NCBI GenBank assembly: GCA_037349315.1
Contig: JBAIAC010000591.1
Location: 62,001-126,000, forward strand
Direction of reading: 5' to 3'
Origin: Chelydra serpentina
Lineage: Eukaryota; Chordata; Testudines; Chelydridae
Length of the DNA stretch: 64,000 nucleotides
Shown here piece after piece: positions 9,195-19,386 of the stretch. Numbering within the stretch: position 1 is the first letter of the stretch; each line of letters starts with the position of its first letter. The position numbers and the translations under genes were made by a program. The notes under the pieces are model-generated. The model saw nothing but the letters and a program-made list of their open reading frames with translations, was not told where the DNA came from and did not search any database.

Positions 9195-10840
9195 TGGGGG
9201 AGCTGCTTTAACAGCAGGATTGTCTGGCGATGTGAACTCTCTCCTCAGGCCCTACACTACCAGCACTCCCAGCTATCTTCGAGACACCACTGACTTCCTG
9301 AGGCAACTACAATCCATCGGTGATCTTCCAGAAAACACCATCCTCGCCACTATGGATGTAGAAGCCCTCTACACTAACATTCCACACAACGATGGACTAC
9401 AAGCTGTCAGGAACAGTATCCCGGATAATGCCACGGCTAACCTTGTGGCTGAACTTTGTGACTTTGTCCTCACCAACAACTATTTCACATCTGGGGACAA
9501 TATATACCTTCAAGTCAGCGGTACTGCTACGGGTACCCGCATAGCCCCACAGTATGCCAACATTTTTATGGCTGACTTAGAACAACGCTTCCTCAGCTCT
9601 CGTCCCTAATGCCCCCTACTCTACTTGCGCTACACTGATGACATCTTCATCATCGCGGGGGGAGGGATAGCTCAGTGGTTTGAGCATTGGCCTGCTAAAC
9701 CCAGGGTTGTGAGTTCAATCCTTGAGGGGGCCATTTGGGGATCTGGGGCAAAAATTGGGGATTGGTCCTGCTTTGAGCAGGGGGTTGGACTAGATGACCT
9801 ACTAAGGTCCCTTCCAACCCTGATATTCTATGATTCTATGATCTGGACCCATGGAAAAGAAGCCCTTGAGGAATTCCACCATGATTTCAACAACTTCCAT
9901 CCCAGCATCAACCTCAGCCTGGACCAGTCCACACAAGCAATCCACTTCCTGGACACTACAGTGCTAATAAGCGATGGTCACATAAACACCACCCTATACC
10001 AGAAACCTACTGACCCCTACACTTACCTACATGCCTCCAGCTTCCATCCAGGACACATCACACGATCCATTGTCTACAGCCAAGCTCTAAGATACAACCG
10101 CATTTGCTCCAATCCCTCAGACAGACAAACTCCTACAGGATCTCTATCAAGCATTCTTACAACTACAATACCCACCTGCTGAAGTGAAAAAACAGATTGA
10201 CAGGGCCAGAAGAGTACCCAGGAGTCACCTACTACAGGACAACAAAGAAAATAACAGAACGCCACTAGCCGTCACCTTTAACCCCCAACTAAAACCTCTC
10301 CAGCGCATCACAAAGATCTACAACCTATCCTAAAAGATGATCCCTCACTCTCACAGATCTTGGGGGACAGACCAATCCTCGCTTACAGACAGCCCCCCAA
10401 CCGGAAGCAAATACTCACCAGCAACCACACACCATACAACAAAAAACACTAACCCAGGAACCAATCCCTGCAACAAAGCCCGATGCCAACTCTGTCCACA
10501 TATCTATTCAAGGGACACCATCATAGGACCTAATCACATCAGCCACACCATCAGGGGCTCATTCACCTGCACATCTACCAATGTGATATATGCCATCATG
10601 TGCCAGCAATGCCCCTCTGCCATGTACATTGGCCAAACTGGACAGTCTCTACGCAAAAGAATAAACGGACACAAATCTGACATCAGGAATCATAACATTC
10701 AAAAACCAGTAAGAGAACACTTCAATATCTCTGGTCACTCAGTAACAGGCAATTCTTCAACAAAAACAACTTCAAAAATAGACTCCAACGAGAAACTGCT
10801 GAACTGGAATTAATTTGCAAACCGGACACCATTGAATTAG
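9195..10840 (+). mobile_element. Penelope-like retroelement, RT plus GIY-YIG endonuclease, degenerate
   Basis: Three plus-strand frames make one element. 9220-9609 carries the RT palm (motif M-D-V-E-A-L-Y-T-N-I-P, then a TGTRIAPQYANIFMA block). 9841-10182 carries the RT region after the catalytic motif. 10337-10813 carries a GIY-YIG endonuclease (Y-A-I-M-C-Q-Q-C … M-Y-I-G-Q-T-G followed by R and H residues). An RT plus a C-terminal GIY-YIG domain is diagnostic of Penelope-like elements. The YTDD-type catalytic motif at about 9628-9640 is separated from the rest by a SINE inserted at 9655-9840, and stops occur at 9607 and between RT and endonuclease. It is 5' truncated and dead. Confidence 0.88.
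9655..9840 (+). mobile_element. tRNA-derived SINE with CR1-like tail
   Basis: The head has RNA polymerase III boxes: an A-box-like TAGCTCAGTGGTTTGAGC and a B-box GGTTGTGAGTTCAATCC. The tail (GGTCCCTTCCAACCC … TTCTATGATTCTATG) matches the CR1 LINE 3' end. This layout is that of the cryptodiran turtle tRNA-SINE family. It is inserted inside the Penelope-like element right after ATCATC; a 3-bp ATC flank repeats on the other side. A near-identical copy is at 50191-50373. Confidence 0.9.
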
Positions 10841-10848
10841 GCTGGGAG

Positions 10849-11275
10849 CAGGGCCGGCTCTAGGATTTTTGCCGCCCCAAGCAAAAACAAATTGCCCCCC
10901 CCACCCCGTTTTTTTCTTACCCCACCCCCGGCCCCGCCTCAACTCCGCCCCTTCCCCAAATCCCCAGCGCTGCCTCCTCCCAGGAGGGAGGGGGAGAAGC
11001 GGTGCGCGCGCCGCAGCCGCTCAGAATCTCCCCATCCCCCCCCGGCTCTCAAGCCTGGGAGGGAGGGGGAGCAGCGGCGCGAATCAGCTGGTTCGCGCGC
11101 TGCGGCCGCTCGGGATCCCCCCTCCAGCAGCGGCGCGCGAGCCAGCAGCGGAGGTGAGCTAGGACGGCCGGGCACGTTTTTAGCGGCGGCGGCATGGCTG
11201 GCGCCAGAATGCCGCCCCTAGAAACGTGCCGCCCCAAGCGCCAGCTTGCTTTGCTGGTGCCGGGAGCCGGCCCTG
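10849..11275. mobile_element. Non-autonomous hAT-like element, perfect 12-bp TIRs
   Basis: The ends CAGGGCCGGCTC (10849-10860) and GAGCCGGCCCTG (11264-11275) are perfect inverted repeats. The flanking octamers GCTGGGAG and GCTGGGTC agree in 6 of 8 positions, consistent with an aged 8-bp target duplication of the hAT type. The interior is GC-rich and non-coding. Confidence 0.7.
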
Positions 11276-11846
11276 GCTGGGTCACTCCACACACTGAAAT
11301 CTGCCCCCTACTGTTACTCACACCAACGGTGTGTGACGGGCCAGGCTGCTTAGCTCCACACTTTCCCCTCCCACCCTCACTGGGGGGCCGGCAGCCCCCC
11401 TGCTCCACGGGCTCGGTGTGTACCCAGCGCCCCCGCCTGTTCCGCCCAGGCCTGAGCACGTGCGCTGCAGCCCAGCCGGGCTCGGAGCTGCCACCGGGAC
11501 CCTCGGCCTCGGCTCCGCTCGGGCACCGGCTGTGGGGGGCGCGTGGGGGGGCGGGGCTGCCTGGGGCAGTTGGGGTGTGGGTGGGGGAGGGGCAGGGAGG
11601 AATTCGCTCCGCCCCCAGCCCCGCCCCGGAGGCAGCGTGACGGCAGCGGCCCCGCCGGCGACGGATCCCCAGGGGCTGCGAGACCTGCGGCGCCCCCCGC
11701 CCGGCACGGCCCCACGCCTCGCTGCTTCCGGGTCCCATCGGCCGGCCCCGCCCCTTCCGGCTCCGTGAGCCCAGAGCGGCCCCTGGCCCCGCAATGAGGC
11801 TCAGGCGCGCGCGGCCTCCGCCAATAGGGAGAGAGAGGGAGAGAGA

Positions 11847-11865
11847 ACTACGCTTCCCAGCCTGC
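11847..11865 (+). promoter_or_regulatory. ZNF143/Staf-type binding site
   Basis: ACTACGCTTCCCAGCCTGC fits the ACTACAATTCCCAGCATGC-type consensus found in many vertebrate housekeeping promoters, with a few mismatches. Confidence 0.6.
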
Positions 11866-11963
11866 CCCGGAAAGCGGGGCGGTGCACTTCCGCCTCCTGA
11901 GCGACGGGAAGGCAGCCGCTGGGACAGGCGCCAACGTCACTCCCGGTCCGAGGAGCGTCAGGA

Positions 11964-11982
11964 ACTACACCTACCAGCCTGC
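11964..11982 (+). promoter_or_regulatory. Second ZNF143/Staf-type site
   Basis: ACTACACCTACCAGCCTGC is a second, weaker match 117 bp from the first, in the same orientation. Confidence 0.5.
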
Positions 11983-12922
11983 CCCGGGGCGTTTCCGTCC
12001 CCTAGGGCCCAGCCTGACCCCCCGCGCTGCGTACCTGCGTCGCCCGCGTAGTGAGCCCAGGCGCGTTTACCTGGCCCTGGGGCTGGTGCAGCTGCGCACG
12101 GACTGAGCATGCGCAGTAACATCTGCTGAAGCCGCTGCCCTCACTTGGAGTTAAAATCCGCTGGGGGGCGGAGACTAACCGGTGACGCGGACAAACAGCT
12201 GGCGGCCGGGGCCGGGGAGCGAGGACTCGGGTCCCGCCGGGGCGGTGCAGAAGCCGGGAAAGTTCCCCCGCAATAGCGGGACCCCAGCAGCTGCCCGGGG
12301 AGGGGCGGGGCGGGGCGGGGAGGGGAGGGGAGGGGAGGGGAGGTGACTGGTGTCTGCTGCCCCCTCGGGGCCGTGCCCCAGGCTGCAGGGCTCTGGGAGC
12401 AGCCGCCCTTACCTGGCCTCGCCCGCCCCCTCCCCCTGGCTCAGACCCGCCCTCCGCAGGAGCCCAGTCGGGGGCGCCCACAGCTCGTCCCGTATCAAAT
12501 TCCAACCCCTCCCCCAGCCTGCGGCAGGGCCCATCTCTCATTGCACCGGGGGGGGGTTAGTACCCAGCGTGACGGGGAGACCAAGCTCAGGAATGTGGCC
12601 GGGTAGGTGGTGACTTGCACCGTAAAGCCCAGCTGGGAGGCACTACTCCCCCACCGCCAAACAGTTATATACTCCCCTGCCCCCATGTACACGAAGTATC
12701 CCCCTCACCTTCCCTGGCAGGGGAACTGTGCATTACTGAGCGGGGCTGGGGAATCTTGCTCCTTGAGGAAGAAGTAGGCACAAAAATTAAATTGCTGTCA
12801 GCAACACATCATGGCGGGACCCAAGCCTGGCCCCAGCCTGGGGCAGTTGGCATTGCTAGAACAGGGGCATTTCTGTAACCTCAACAGCACGTGAGACACT
12901 GCAGCCATTAGTGAAGCTTGTA

Positions 12923-12928
12923 TTTATT
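12923..12928 (-). terminator. SIT1: SIT1 poly(A) signal
   Basis: AATAAA on the minus strand, 43 bp after the SIT1 stop codon, implies a 3' UTR of about 60-70 nt. Confidence 0.8.
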
Positions 12929-12970
12929 GCTATGGATCATGCACACAGAACCCCGTAAGCCCCCCACCCT

Positions 12971-15900
12971 TCAGCTGGGAACCGCATGGTTGTTAGCGTA
13001 GTCTTGGTTCTCAAACTTGGCTGCGTATCTGTCTGCGTGCACAGACGCGTAAAGCTCTGACTGCGGCCGCGTAGCCTCTCTGCCCTTCAGGGGCCCCCCG
13101 CCCCAAATCTCTGGCTCTGACCGCCTGGGCCCCGTCACCACCACATCTGTGTACTGGATCTCAGCACCCCCCACTGATGATTCTGGCAGCTGCCGGCCTT
13201 GGGGTTTCAGCATCTTGAGGTTGGCGTAGCACGTAGGCTTCTGGGGACAGAGCAGAGGTGTCGGGGGGAGGGTGGCATATGGTGGCGGGTGCCCTAGGGT
13301 TGGGTGGAGGCCTCTGGCTGCACAAACTCCCACCCTCTCTTGTAACTGACAAATTCCCTGTGGGATGGGTTTTGCTCCTGCTGGGGATGGCAGAGATGCG
13401 CGCCCCCTGAATAGCGGGAGGGTCCCTTTGCTCCCTCCCAGGAAGAGCATCACCCCCACGCTGCGGGGTTCATGGGCTGCAGGAAGGGAAATAACAACCC
13501 CCGACACTCAGAGAACAGCTTATCTCCAGAGCAGGGAAATACCCGAAGTCCCCATCACCATCTGTGCCTGGGGGATTGTGCCCCACAGCTTGTTCCTGGG
13601 GCTTCAGCCTTCCCCAGTTCTGCTACTCAGCCCTCTCCTCGCAGAGAGGATGCGCCTCAGCACCACTCACCGCATAGCCTGCCCTACTAGGAGACCACAA
13701 ATGCAGCTAGGGCCTCAGTTCAGCTCGACAGCCTCATCCCATCAGCCCCAAAGTGTCTGTGACAACAGGGCTCTGAGGCAATGACAGGTGTTCAGTCTCA
13801 CTCATGCATCCGCTTCCTGCTCTGTGCTGCCTGCTCTGTCCATCAGAGCTACCCCCACCGTCTGCAAACTGCATCCCAGTTCCATGCCTGGTGGTCCCGC
13901 TGCTCACAACTGTGGGACACGGAGCAGCCAGCAGTCAACGGCAGAAAGTAGGTCGAGGAGAAGAGATGGGCTCAGCACAGAGATGCTCAGGGCCGATAAC
14001 TCACCACTTCCTGCCACTTTGCAAGCAGTTAATCTCCGTACACAGCCCCTGAACACATGAATGTAACACTCGCAACTACAGAGCCCCCCCAGCACCAGCT
14101 TTCCCACCCCATTTGCAACTCTGCTGGTGCCCCTCAATCTGGACCTGCAGCCCCCTGATATCCCAGCCCTGGGCTCTCTCCCATCCCCACCAGCGCCCCT
14201 CAATCACAACCTGCAGCCCCCTGATATCCCAGCCCTGCGTTTCCCCACCCACACCTTAACCCTACCCAATATCTGGTGCCACAGGTCAGTCAGTCAGTGG
14301 GGACGGCCCCTGCACCATCAACTCCCCGTCTGACTGCTGCGGCTTCTGTGGCTACAGATGTCTCTGGCCACGGATGTACCAAGAGCTCTGCTCACCTTGG
14401 GGCTGGATTCCTGCTCCTCCTGGGACTCTGGCACCGCTGAGCTTTCAAACCCAGAACTTTGCCCTGTCGACAGAGGGAGGGGGGAGGTTGCTGCTGATGC
14501 TGAGCGTCCAGACCCAGCTCAGAGATAGAAGCCGGCTCCAGGTTGCTGAGCAGCTGCAGCCCCCACTCACAGGTAGCACCTGCCTGTCTTAGCGAAGCCT
14601 GAGTCAGGGCAGCTACAGACTCGCAGGGCCCTCAGGATGGGAAGGGGGCAGATCCACAGCCCAGGGCTGCTGCCTCCCGGCACACATGGACAAAGCTGCT
14701 TCAAACACCTCCCCTCAGCACACACAAGAAGCCAGCCCATGAATGGCCCTTCTCAGAGAGGGTTTGTGGCTGTAGTCAAGGGCCAGGCTCCCAGGAGACA
14801 CAAATCAGCATTGACGATGCTGACATGCCTGCTGCCAGCTGGAGACTGGACCAGGATATGTCATAGAACAGGTGACAGAATGATCTCCCCCCCATACACA
14901 TTGTGTGTGTGAGTGCACACCTGTGCTCTTTTATTCAGGGCAAGAGACCGGGCAGCCTTAGCACAATGGGGCCTGAGCCTGTGAGGGGCTGGGTGCAGCT
15001 CACCTGTCTGCAGGTAACTGATGTTGCCATAGACTGGAATCTCCTCAGTCACATGCTTCACACTGGGATGGAAACCAAAAATCCAGTAAATGGCTCAGAG
15101 CCAGGGTCAAAGGTGAATGCGCTGGGGACAGGCAGAGGAAGAGGAGGACGGGGAAAGGTGGCGGTGGTGGTACACACCGAGAGGGGAAAGATGCTTGTGT
15201 GGGCTCAATCTGTAACAATCTCCTTCATTCAGACCAGAGGCCCGTCCAGCCAAAGAGAGCTGAGCTGGTAGTGATGTGCACGATGGGGAATCAAAACCCC
15301 CTGATTTCTGGGCCAGCTCTGGCAAGGGAGTGGGACGTAGGGGTTGAGAGCAGGAGGGGAGGCCTGGCAGTCAGGACTCCTGGGTTCTATTCCTTGGATC
15401 CGATTCCCTGTGACATTCCCTCCTTCTCCCTGCCTGTTTCGTCTCGCTGGTTGACAAAGCTACCCCCCTCCCCTGCCCCTAACAGCACAGGGAGAACCTC
15501 AGTGGTGATGCCTTGGGACTCGGACAATGCAGTGACTTGTTGCTCCTGCTGTTTCCTCTGTTGGACTCACCTTCTGCTGAACTGAGGCAAGAGCCTCCTG
15601 GACTCATCTGTGCAGGCAGGGTGGGAGAGAGAGAGAGAGAAAGAAAAAGAGATCAGCCCCACGGGCTGGAGGGTGGGAGGTGTCTCTGGGATGCTGGTGG
15701 TGCCAGTGGGGTGTGGCAGGTAGGGACATGGGAGGAGAGGGAGTCAGCGAGGGATGGGATTCTGGGTGAGGGAGCCTGGGCATGAGACAGGCTTGGAGCC
15801 ATGGAGACGGGGAGCTAGGCTCCCTATGGAGTGAGATGGGGGGGAGTTGGGGCTGGGACATGGAGTGAGGGGGATAAAGGGTGCCCTCTGCAGGAAGACA

Positions 15901-16647
15901 CAAAACAGGCAGAGTGGGAGAGGGGGCTGGAGGCAGTAGCCGCTTCTGGAGATATATGGGGAGGGGGACCCAGGAGACAGACCCCTGTAGGGGAGAAGGA
16001 TATGGGAGCCAGTACCCCCTGTGCACCAAGACCGTCTGGGAGACAGAGAAGCAGGGGAAAGGAGCCCCACATAGGGCTTATAGTTAAGGGGGGGAGGAAC
16101 TGTGCCCCTGTGCTCTGAACAGACTGTTCCCTCCCTGCAGCACCTACCTCTGTGTGCCGTGTGCCTCGCGCAGCAGAGAACGTTCCACAACAGGGACACC
16201 AGGTGCGACAGGACCAGTGCCCCAACAAGCCCCCACATGGCACCAGTGCCTCGCACCTGCCCCAGACCTGCAAAACAGAAGGGCTGCTGGGAGCACTGGG
16301 CCCACACTGTCTGGAGAGAGCCCTGCCCCACCCGACCCGGGCCTGCCCAGCTGACTCTGGCCCTGCACCAGAAGGGTAAGCCTGACTCCCAGGCAGCTCA
16401 TTGCATAGCCCCTGGCTGAGCTGTCCGGGCTCCCTGGGGATTCTGCCATCACGCTACGAACAGCGATGGCTCCGGCAAGCGTCACATCCAGTGTGGGGAT
16501 GTTCCCCCACACGCTGCCGAAGCACAGAGATGGCCCAATTTACCTTTACAAACACCAAACTGGGCGGGTGTTTGAGCCTCTCCACTCGGCACAGCAACCC
16601 CCGGACTCACCTGAAAAGTCACTGCAGTTACAGCTGGAGGAGCCCAT
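12971..16647 (-). CDS. SIT1: SIT1, lymphocyte transmembrane signalling adaptor
   Basis: Six coding exons, transcribed leftward: 16647-16611, 16267-16148, 15607-15571, 15062-15004, 14463-14396, 13240-12971. All have GT/AG borders and compatible phases, giving 196 codons, the length of mammalian SIT1. The protein has a very short extracellular head with one N-glycosylation site (Asn7-Cys-Ser), no signal peptide, a membrane span at about residues 24-45 followed by a Cys-Cys pair, and a tyrosine-rich tail. Tail motifs in order: VYGN (Y76), CYANL (Y112), IQYTDV (Y137, a textbook ITIM), LYASV (Y171) and DYANN (Y188). In mammals these bind SHP2, Grb2 and Csk and tune T-cell receptor signalling at the plasma membrane. 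Two exons are only 37 nt. The first exon is assigned from phase, the NCS site and a good donor, and is the least certain. Confidence 0.9.
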
Positions 16648-17103
16648 GGGTGGCAAACACGATTGTCTCCTATGGCGAAAGATCCTTGATCCCAGACTGG
16701 AGTCACTCTGGATTCAGGGCAGATGCCCGCGCTGGTTGCGGCCGCTCCAGACTGGATCCAGGCAATGTCTCCTGCCCCGATCCTGGTGATACCACTCTTA
16801 CTGCTTCATTTCCCCAGCCCTGGTGGAGGACCCCACCCCCTACACACACACTTCTTGTCTTGCTGAAGAAGCAGCTCTGGCTGTGCCCGGGGGCTTAGCC
16901 TCACTGCAGCTGTAACCCACGGGGATTTCCGGCGCCAGAGCCCGCAGATATCTCCTCCCTCTGCGCTGGCTCCTGCTGCTCATGGCTCAGCAGCTGCAGT
17001 GCACAGCTCCTGCCTTTCTGGGCAGGTTCCAGTGAAAGGTGGGTCTGCTGGGGTGGGGGTGGATGGGACTCAGGTGTCTGCAGAGCTTCTCCCCCATTCT
17101 CAT
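16648..17103 (-). other. SIT1 upstream region
   Basis: The region just upstream of the first SIT1 codon. No TATA box or CpG island is evident, which is ordinary for a lineage-restricted gene. I see no exon here. Confidence 0.35.
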
Positions 17104-17664
17104 TGTGACGAACTAGGACTGTTGTTAATGTTTTCCCTGAGTACTGTGTGGGTGCCTCGGTTTCCCTATGCAGTGCTTGAGTTTCTAGGTGGTGGAACAA
17201 GGATGCATGAGTGTTACAGAGGGGCCTGGACACAGAGAATGACTGACACTCTGTATCTTAGCAACCGATGGCCCCGGGCCCTCCCCTGCAAAGGTGAGAG
17301 CTGAAGGTGTTCGAACAAAGGGATCAGGTGACCTCCTGGCCCGGGAGGCAGACAAAGGGGAAGGAGGGGCTGGATAGTTTCAGTTTGGAGCTGGCCGGAG
17401 AAGAGGGGAGAGAGGCAGACAGGGTCTGGCCTCCCTGCCCCCGTTTGGAGCTGTGGGGTGAAATGCAGGGAGCCCCCAGGCTGGGGTCTAAGCTCCCTGC
17501 CCCCCGGAAGGACCCGACTGAGGGGTCCTGGATGTACTGACAAGCTCTGGTTGGGCTGTGTTCCTGGCATCTCTAATAAACCTTCTGTTCTACTGGCTGG
17601 CTGAGACTCCCAGTGAATCCGGGGAAGAGGGGTGCAGGGCCGGACTCCCCCACACTCCGTGACA
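17104..17664 (+). mobile_element. Solo LTR (Ty3/Gypsy type) with perfect 5-bp duplication
   Basis: It begins TGTGACGAAC and ends CTCCGTGACA, the same termini as the LTRs of the element at 23707-29589, and shares its 3' two thirds (…CTAATAAACCTTCTGTTCTACTGG…, which includes an AATAAA signal). Identical 5-bp flanks CTCAT at 17099-17103 and 17665-17669 are the target-site duplication. The internal region has been lost by LTR-LTR recombination. Confidence 0.92.
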
Positions 17665-18340
17665 CTCATGCATTAATTCTGTGCTCCCCAACCCGCACCT
17701 CTGCTCCTCCTCTAGTTCCAAGTGTTCTTCACACCCTCTCCCAGGCCTGCTCCTCTTCCCCTTTCCCAGCTGCAGCGGTGGGGGAGGGAGGGGGACTCTT
17801 TTCATTCCTTCCCCTTCTGCAAGGATGGTGTTGGCTGCTCCCCCTGCCCCTCCATCACCCAGCCACAGCTCTGGGCCCTGGAGAGGAGGGGAAGAGCACC
17901 GGCTGCTCGTCCCCAGGAGGTGGAAAGGCAGCCAACCAGAAGGGTCTTCCCCTGTGTCATGCTGAAATTCCCAGGAAGGCTGGAGAGTTTCTTGCATCAT
18001 CAGGAAACCGAATGCAACAGAGGCCAAAACTCACATCACTGTGGGGAGGAAATTGGGAACTGGCAGCACTGAGGCGGTCTCATGACTGCACTGCTGCTCC
18101 TTCCCACCTGGTGATCCTGCCCCCACGCTGCTCCATCCCCATTTCCCTCCCCTCCAGGTCCTCCATCCCCATCCCCCCAACCTCTACCCTCAGCACCCAG
18201 TGTCACTGCTATCACAGCCCTGAAACTGGACTAATTCAGAGGAGCCTTTGTCCTGCGCTGCATCCCCCTGGTCCTGGGGGGCATCTCACTGTGTGTTCCT
18301 TTCAGCCGGGACTGGCCCTGGTGCTCCCGTCTCCCAGGAG
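17665..18340. other. Intergenic, nothing recognised
   Basis: Between the solo LTR and a minisatellite I see open frames without recognisable domains and no splice-linked exons. Confidence 0.45.
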
Positions 18341-18344
18341 GGTT

Positions 18345-18640
18345 GATCCGGGGTGGTGTGTGTGTGTGTGTGGGTGTGTGAGGATGGAGGCTGTCCCTGC
18401 AGGGGTGTGTGTGTGAGGACAAAGGCTGTCCCTACCAAGGGTGGAGGGGGAGGATGATGGAGGAGACTGTCCCTGCAGGTGTGTGTGTGAGGGCGGAGGC
18501 TGTCCCTGCAGGGGTCAGGGGATGATGGAGGAGACTGTCCCGGCGGGGTGAGGGCAGAGGCTGTCCCTGCAGGTGTGTGTGTGAGGGCGGAGGCTGTCCC
18601 TGCAGGTGTGTGTGTGAGGGCAGAGGCTGTCCCTACAGCG
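18345..18640. repeat. Minisatellite, about 33-40 bp unit
   Basis: Tandem copies of a GAGG…GCGGAGGCTGTCCCTGCAG unit followed by a TG-rich tract, about eight copies with length differences. Confidence 0.85.
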
Positions 18641-19176
18641 GATGGAGAGGGGGAGAGGGGGCTGTCTCTCCTCCGAGGATACATTGCAGCTGACAGCGAG
18701 CTAAAAACAGCAGTGTGGCCATTGGCTGTCTAATGCGAGCCTTCAGCGATGTCCCCACAGCTCTTTTTAGCACATTAGTGCAAGTCTGCCTGCCCGGGCT
18801 TGGAAGCTTGTTCCCAGATGCAGTGTAGAGGTTCCCTGCACAGAGTTTTCTGGTTCCAGAGGCCATTGCATGGACAAAGCCTGGCCGAGCCCAGGACTGG
18901 GGGGTGCTGGGGGTGTCCCCACCAAACTGAGGGAAATGTAACACTGCTGGAGATGAGCCCCCACTTCCCTGCACAAAGTGGTGGCAGGAAGTGGTTTAGA
19001 ACCGCCAGAGAAACACATCCCCTCACAAATTCCAGTGATTCCCAGTGCGCAGGGCTCTCCTCCCCCCATAAATTTCCAGCAGAGGCTAGCTTCCCCCCTG
19101 CCCCCGTGACTTCCAGCACATGGGCCAGGCCTTCGCATTCACACACCCCATGAGCCACCTCTTTAGGTGCAGGAAG

Positions 19177-19182
19177 TTTATT
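19177..19182 (-). terminator. Poly(A) signal of the WD40-repeat gene
   Basis: AATAAA on the minus strand about 205 bp after the stop codon of the WD40 gene. Confidence 0.75.
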
Positions 19183-19386
19183 GGATGCCAGCAGGTGCCC
19201 AGGGGTCAGGATGCTCCAGGTCTGACAGAGGGGTGCAGGGGAGTTGGGAAGGGGGGGCCTGAGGTTCCTGTGTTCCCAGACATAGTCCTGGCAGGGCAGA
19301 ATCGTGTGGGAGAGCCATAGATCAGAGGAGCTGTAGATGTAGGGGGGGGGGGGGGGGGGACTGTGACTCCCACCTTTGCACCCTTC

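Larger units (their letters stand above)
11330..12500. promoter_or_regulatory. CpG-island promoter with ZNF143-like sites
   Basis: The stretch is dense in CpG and GC boxes, with a CCAAT box near 11820 and a GGGGCGGGG/GGGGA run at 12298-12343. Two copies of a ZNF143/Staf-like site occur: ACTACGCTTCCCAGCCTGC at 11847-11865 and ACTACACCTACCAGCCTGC at 11964-11982. Splice donors on the minus strand after 12069 and 12032 could end a first exon of a leftward transcript. No coding exon could be linked to it within the window, so the gene it serves is unknown. The long frames here are GC-rich shadows. Confidence 0.6.

Noticed and set aside
9670..9740. tRNA gene
   Set aside because: The A- and B-box match belongs to a SINE head; no complete cloverleaf with a matched acceptor stem is present, and the same head recurs at 50191.
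11049..12541. Several 110-230 codon frames on both strands
   Set aside because: CpG-island sequence has few stop codons; no domain, conservation cue or splice continuity supports them.
16144..16512. A 122-codon minus-strand frame starting MWGNIPT overlapping the SIT1 membrane exon
   Set aside because: It is a different frame from SIT1, whose splice phases, NCS site and tyrosine motifs agree throughout.
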